Positions 60,673 through 64,000 of a DNA stretch of 64,000 nucleotides are shown in pieces. The position numbers and the translations under genes were made by a program. The DNA comes from Akkermansiaceae bacterium UBA2381. Lineage in GTDB: Bacteria > Verrucomicrobiota > Verrucomicrobiia > Verrucomicrobiales > DEV007. Each line of letters begins with the position of its first letter. Within the stretch, counting starts at the first letter, position 1. Location of the stretch: the NCBI GenBank assembly GCA_002344215.1, contig DDSV01000024.1:135474-199473 (forward strand). Direction: 5' to 3'. A model generated the notes under the pieces. That model was not told the DNA's origin. It did not search any database and worked only from the letters and a program-made list of their open reading frames with translations.

Positions 60673-62060
60673 ATCGCATCGCCCTGACACTCTTCGTTCT
60701 TCTGGCCGGCTCGATCGGCAGTTCGAATGATTCGCCGCTGGCCGGATTCGATCCCGCCCCCTTTCCCGAGCTTCGCGAGATCGGGGTAATCCGCTCGGAC
60801 GCGGGGCTGTTCCGCATCGCCATGGACGCCGGGATGCATCGGAGTTTCCGCACCCTGCGCCTCGCGAAGAAGGAGAATGGAGCCTGGCAGGAGATGCCCA
60901 TGGTGTCGCAGCGCACCCCCGGCCCCAAAAAGATCGGCGACTTTCTGACGCCCCATCGGATCGAGTCCCTCAACGAAACGCCGGACGGCGCCCTTGAAAT
61001 CGTCGTGAGTTTCAACAGTCCCTTGCAGGGCCCGATCCGGCTCGAGATCGACACACCGCTGAGCGATTTTGAGAAGGGAGTGTCCATCGCCGTTCCCGGA
61101 ACTGATGGCGCTTGGCAGGAAGTCCTCTCCGATGGAGTGATCTTCGACCATCGGCGTTTTCTCGATTTCCGGCACACGTCGATCCAGGTCCCGGCGGTGA
61201 ACTCGCGAACCCTCCGCCTCCGCATTGCCGAAGCGACCGACTTGCAACGTTCGCGCCTTCGGGATATCACGCGAACCGTCGGAGACGCCTCCGGCCTCAC
61301 CGTCACGGAATCCGGCGCGGTCGAGACGAGGGCGTTCCGGATCGATGGTTTGCGTTTCGTTTACCTTCGCGATCAATCGAAGATCGAAAGCCGGGGAGTC
61401 GAACGTCACCCGCTCACGATCACCGGAGCGGCGACTTTGCCGGAAGGGAATACGGAAATCGTTCTCGATGGTGGCAATCTCCCGATCCATCGACTCATCC
61501 TCGAAACGAACGACCGCAATTTCCGCCGCGCCGTTTCCGTTCAGGTGCCGGGACCGGGCGAGTCGTGGCAAACCATTCACCAAACTCATCTCCACCGCTA
61601 CGAAGTCGGCGACTTCCGCGACGAAAAGCTCTCCATTCCCCTGACTGAAACCCGCGCGAAACGATGGCGTCTCCTCATCGAAAACGGAGCCAACGCACCA
61701 GTCACGTTTTCGGCCATCTCCGGTGAAGGGCCTGCCTATGAGATCCTCTTCCTCGCCGACCCCGGAGACGAGCCCGCCCTTTTTGTCGGAAGCAACGAGA
61801 TGACCCTGACAAACGCACCACTCGATACCGCCGCGATCGAAGCCGCGATCCAACGGAATGTCCCGGCCGGGACCGTGGTGGCAGTTGAAGCAAGCCCCAA
61901 CCCCGCCTACCGCGCCGAAGCGGCCCAGGCCAGGGGACCGGGCTTCCTCGACTCCAAACCAGCACTCTGGAGCATCATCGCGCTTGCCGTGGCCATCCTC
62001 ATCGCCGTGTTGTATCAGGCGATGAGGAAGATCGAGGAAAAGCCGGACGAGGCGGAGTGA
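60669..62060 (+). CDS. DUF3999-like membrane-anchored protein
   Basis: The protein has 463 residues. A signal peptide (LTLFVLLAGSIGSSNDSP) precedes a beta-rich periplasmic domain of about 390 residues with LRLAKKENGAWQEMPMV and LILETNDRNFRRAVSVQV. Near the C-terminus one membrane helix (WSIIALAVAILIAVLYQAM) is followed by a charged tail. The pattern and its coupling to DUF2339 support DUF3999. It may form a complex with the DUF2339 protein; that is inference from the gene pair. Confidence 0.85.
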   Translation: MNRIALTLFVLLAGSIGSSNDSPLAGFDPAPFPELREIGVIRSDAGLFRIAMDAGMHRSFRTLRLAKKENGAWQEMPMVSQRTPGPKKIGDFLTPHRIESLNETPDGALEIVVSFNSPLQGPIRLEIDTPLSDFEKGVSIAVPGTDGAWQEVLSDGVIFDHRRFLDFRHTSIQVPAVNSRTLRLRIAEATDLQRSRLRDITRTVGDASGLTVTESGAVETRAFRIDGLRFVYLRDQSKIESRGVERHPLTITGAATLPEGNTEIVLDGGNLPIHRLILETNDRNFRRAVSVQVPGPGESWQTIHQTHLHRYEVGDFRDEKLSIPLTETRAKRWRLLIENGANAPVTFSAISGEGPAYEILFLADPGDEPALFVGSNEMTLTNAPLDTAAIEAAIQRNVPAGTVVAVEASPNPAYRAEAAQARGPGFLDSKPALWSIIALAVAILIAVLYQAMRKIEEKPDEAE

Positions 62061-62061
62061 G

Positions 62062-64000
62062 TCACGCCTCCAGGCGCGCCAAAAGATCGTCGGTCGAGAC
62101 CGAGTCGCCCTTTTTCACGAGGATCTCGGTGACGGTGCCGTCAATGTTGGCGGAAATGGTCGTGAGCATCTTCATCGCCTCTAGCGAGATGATGGGATCG
62201 CCGGCCTTCACGCGGGTGCCCACCCCAACGGCGAGATCGGTGACCATGCCGGGCATCGGCGCGACGACCTGAAGCGGGTCCTTCGCATCACCCTTCGCTT
62301 TCGTCACCGCGTTCTTCGGCGCGAGCGACTTGTCGAGGATCTGCGACTCGCGCGGCATCCCGTTGAGCTCGTAGAAGACGTTGCGGCGTCCCTCGTCGTC
62401 GGCTTCACCGATGCCGATGAGCTTGATGAAAAGGAGTTTACCGTGATCGATCTGCACTTCGATCTCCTCACCGATGGAGAGACCGTAGAAGAAGGCCGGA
62501 GTCGGCAGGCCCGAGACCTCGCCGTAGTTCGCCATGAACTGGTCGAAGTCGGAGAAGACCTGCGGATACATGAGGTGGCTGTAGAGATCGTCGTCGTTGG
62601 CGGGACGTCCGAATTTTTTGGCCAGATCGGCGCGGGTCGCTTCGAGATCGACAGGAGCGGCGAGTTCACCGGGACGCTTCGTCGTGGCGACACGATCGCC
62701 GAGGACGACTTTCTGAACGTCCTTCGGCCAACCACCGTCGGGTTGTCCAAGACCACCCGAGAGCATGTCGATGACCGACTCGGGGAAGTCATGCGATCCG
62801 GGCGCGAGCGAGGGCACGTCCTGCGGACGGATGCCGCGGGTGATGAGATACATGCACATGTCGCCGACGACCTTCGAGCTCGGCGTCACCTTGATGATGT
62901 CGCCAAAGAGCTGGTTCACCTCGGCATAGGTGCGGGCGATCTCGGGCCAACGGTGGCCGAGGCCCATGGCATTGGCCTGCTCTTTGAGATTCGTGAACTG
63001 CCCGCCGGGCATCTCGTGGAAGTATACCTCGGCCGAGCCGGCGCGCGGCGCGGTGTTGAAGGGCGTGTAGAAACCGAGCACTTCCTCCCAGTAATCCGAC
63101 ATCTCATTGAGAGCGTCAAAGTCTATCCCGGGATCACGCTCATGGCCGCGCAGGGCAGCGCAGACGGAGTTGAGGTTCGGCTGGCTCGTCGATCCAGACA
63201 TCGACGCAATCGCAAGGTCGGCGATATCGACCCCGGCGTCGGCGGCGGAAAGAACCGAAGCCGCGTTGATGCCCGAGCTGTCGTGGGTGTGGAAATGGAT
63301 CGGAAGTCCGATCTCCTCGCGCAGGGCGGCGACGAGTTTCTTCACCGCGAAGGGACGGCAGAGACCGGCCATGTCCTTGATCGCGAGAATGTGCGCGCCC
63401 ATTTTCTCGAGTTCCTTGGCCTTGGCGATGTAGTATTTCAGAGAATACTTGTCGCGCTTCGGATCATCGATGTCGCCAGTGTAGCAGACCGCGGCTTCAC
63501 AGATGGACTTTGTCTCGTTGCGGACTGCCTCCATCGCTACCTGCATGTTGGGCAGGTAATTGAGCGAGTCGAAGATCCGGAAAATGTCCATGCCCGCCTC
63601 GGCGGAGTGTTTCACGAAGCCGGCCACGACGTTGTCGGGATAGTTCGAATATCCCACCGCATTCGAGCCGCGGAAGAGCATCTGGAAACAGATGTTCGGC
63701 ACTTTTTCGCGCAGGTCGCGAAGGCGGTCCCAGGGCGACTCCTTGAGGAAACGCATCGCCGTGTCGAAGGTCGCGCCGCCCCACATTTCGAGACTGAAGA
63801 GGTTCGGCGTGCGGTGGGCGACGACGTCCGCGACATTGAGCATGTCGATGGAGCGCATCCGCGTGGCGATGAGCGACTGGTGTGCGTCGCGCATCGTCGT
63901 ATCGGTGATGAGGAGCGGCTTCTGTTCGCGGATCCAGGCGGCGAATTTCTCCGGCCCCAGTTCGAGGAGGCGGTCGCGTGAACCTTTCGGAATGCCGGCC
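62062..64000 (-). CDS. pyc: pyruvate carboxylase, carboxyltransferase and biotin-carrier part (5' end cut by window)
   Basis: About 645 codons are visible and the frame is open at base 64000. The first visible part (IPKGSRDRLLELGPEKFAAW, then LLITDTTMRDAHQSLIATRM) is the link between biotin carboxylase and carboxyltransferase domains, so this should be a single-chain Pyc with its N-terminal carboxylase outside the window. The carboxyltransferase shows ILAIKDMAGLCRPFAVKKLV with the carboxylated Lys, and IHFHTHDSSGINAASVLSAA. The biotin carrier end has PGMVTDLAVGVGTRVKAGD and SLEAMKMLTTI. It makes oxaloacetate from pyruvate. It is convergent with the DUF3999-like gene. Confidence 0.95.
   Translation of the reverse strand, partial: AGIPKGSRDRLLELGPEKFAAWIREQKPLLITDTTMRDAHQSLIATRMRSIDMLNVADVVAHRTPNLFSLEMWGGATFDTAMRFLKESPWDRLRDLREKVPNICFQMLFRGSNAVGYSNYPDNVVAGFVKHSAEAGMDIFRIFDSLNYLPNMQVAMEAVRNETKSICEAAVCYTGDIDDPKRDKYSLKYYIAKAKELEKMGAHILAIKDMAGLCRPFAVKKLVAALREEIGLPIHFHTHDSSGINAASVLSAADAGVDIADLAIASMSGSTSQPNLNSVCAALRGHERDPGIDFDALNEMSDYWEEVLGFYTPFNTAPRAGSAEVYFHEMPGGQFTNLKEQANAMGLGHRWPEIARTYAEVNQLFGDIIKVTPSSKVVGDMCMYLITRGIRPQDVPSLAPGSHDFPESVIDMLSGGLGQPDGGWPKDVQKVVLGDRVATTKRPGELAAPVDLEATRADLAKKFGRPANDDDLYSHLMYPQVFSDFDQFMANYGEVSGLPTPAFFYGLSIGEEIEVQIDHGKLLFIKLIGIGEADDEGRRNVFYELNGMPRESQILDKSLAPKNAVTKAKGDAKDPLQVVAPMPGMVTDLAVGVGTRVKAGDPIISLEAMKMLTTISANIDGTVTEILVKKGDSVSTDDLLARLEA

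Overview
The window is dense chromosomal DNA, GC-rich by eye, with 52 protein-coding genes (two cut by the window edges). No gap without a gene reaches 300 bases. I see no rRNA, tRNA, insertion sequence, prophage or CRISPR array. The organism is a Gram-negative, diderm bacterium: it has kdsD (Kdo precursor), lgt, an OmpA-domain protein and many signal peptides. Three sulfatases with FGly motifs, a ThuA-domain protein, a GH10-like protein, DUF4126, DUF2339/DUF3999, an M56/BlaI pair and mostly absent Shine-Dalgarno motifs together suggest the PVC superphylum, most likely Verrucomicrobiota. That placement is inference; no rRNA is present to test it.

Layout. 1-6323 (minus): alpha-2-macroglobulin family protein (3' end outside), M48 metallopeptidase with a TerB-like tail, LemA. 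6493-8970 (plus): TolQ/ExbB-type channel protein behind a strong promoter, a TonB-N-terminus-like protein, a dehydratase/epimerase. 8967-10106 (minus): MidA-type methyltransferase. 10150-14624 (plus): PBP1A-type murein synthase, DUF3147, sulfatase. 14643-19888 (minus): IscA-type protein, UvrD/Rep helicase, DUF4870, queC-queF, TolA-like/OmpA protein. 19959-23689 (plus): lipase-maturation-factor-like protein, HELTH protein, sulfatase. 23717-29462 (minus): GH10-like protein, polA, DUF4126. 29637-33597 (plus): mono-haem c protein, sulfatase, recF. 33599-35258 (minus): alr and a CII-like regulator. 35447-46215: cyclase-domain protein, glycosyltransferase, dinB, a methyltransferase-like/RtcB-like pair, kdsD, manA, a Fur-family regulator, argH, a membrane protein/PDZ pair. 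46295-48684 (minus): ThuA protein and gnd, each with a terminator. 48734-54647 (plus): moaE, blaI-type regulator and M56 protein behind tandem operators, lgt, aguB-aguA. 54650-58002 (minus): nucleoside hydrolase, GNAT, M19-like protein. 58183-62060 (plus): DUF2339-DUF3999. 62062-64000 (minus): pyruvate carboxylase (5' end outside).

Working groups. queC-queF covers the last part of preQ1 synthesis. aguB-aguA converts agmatine to putrescine. kdsD and manA act in sugar-phosphate supply. PBP1A, alr, lgt, LemA/M48, A2M and the OmpA-domain protein serve the envelope. polA, recF, dinB and the helicase serve replication and repair.

Points most worth a second look: a compact RtcB-type RNA ligase homologue overlapping or abutting a methyltransferase-like gene; an OmpA-domain protein whose membrane helix carries the TolA/TonB SxxxH signature; a TolQ/ExbB-type gene without an adjacent ExbD; several enzymes with substituted catalytic residues (PBP1A Thr for Ser, GH10 His for Glu, M19, class III cyclase); a BlaI/M56 switch with no beta-lactam sensor; and a 24-bp perfect palindrome that contains a start codon.
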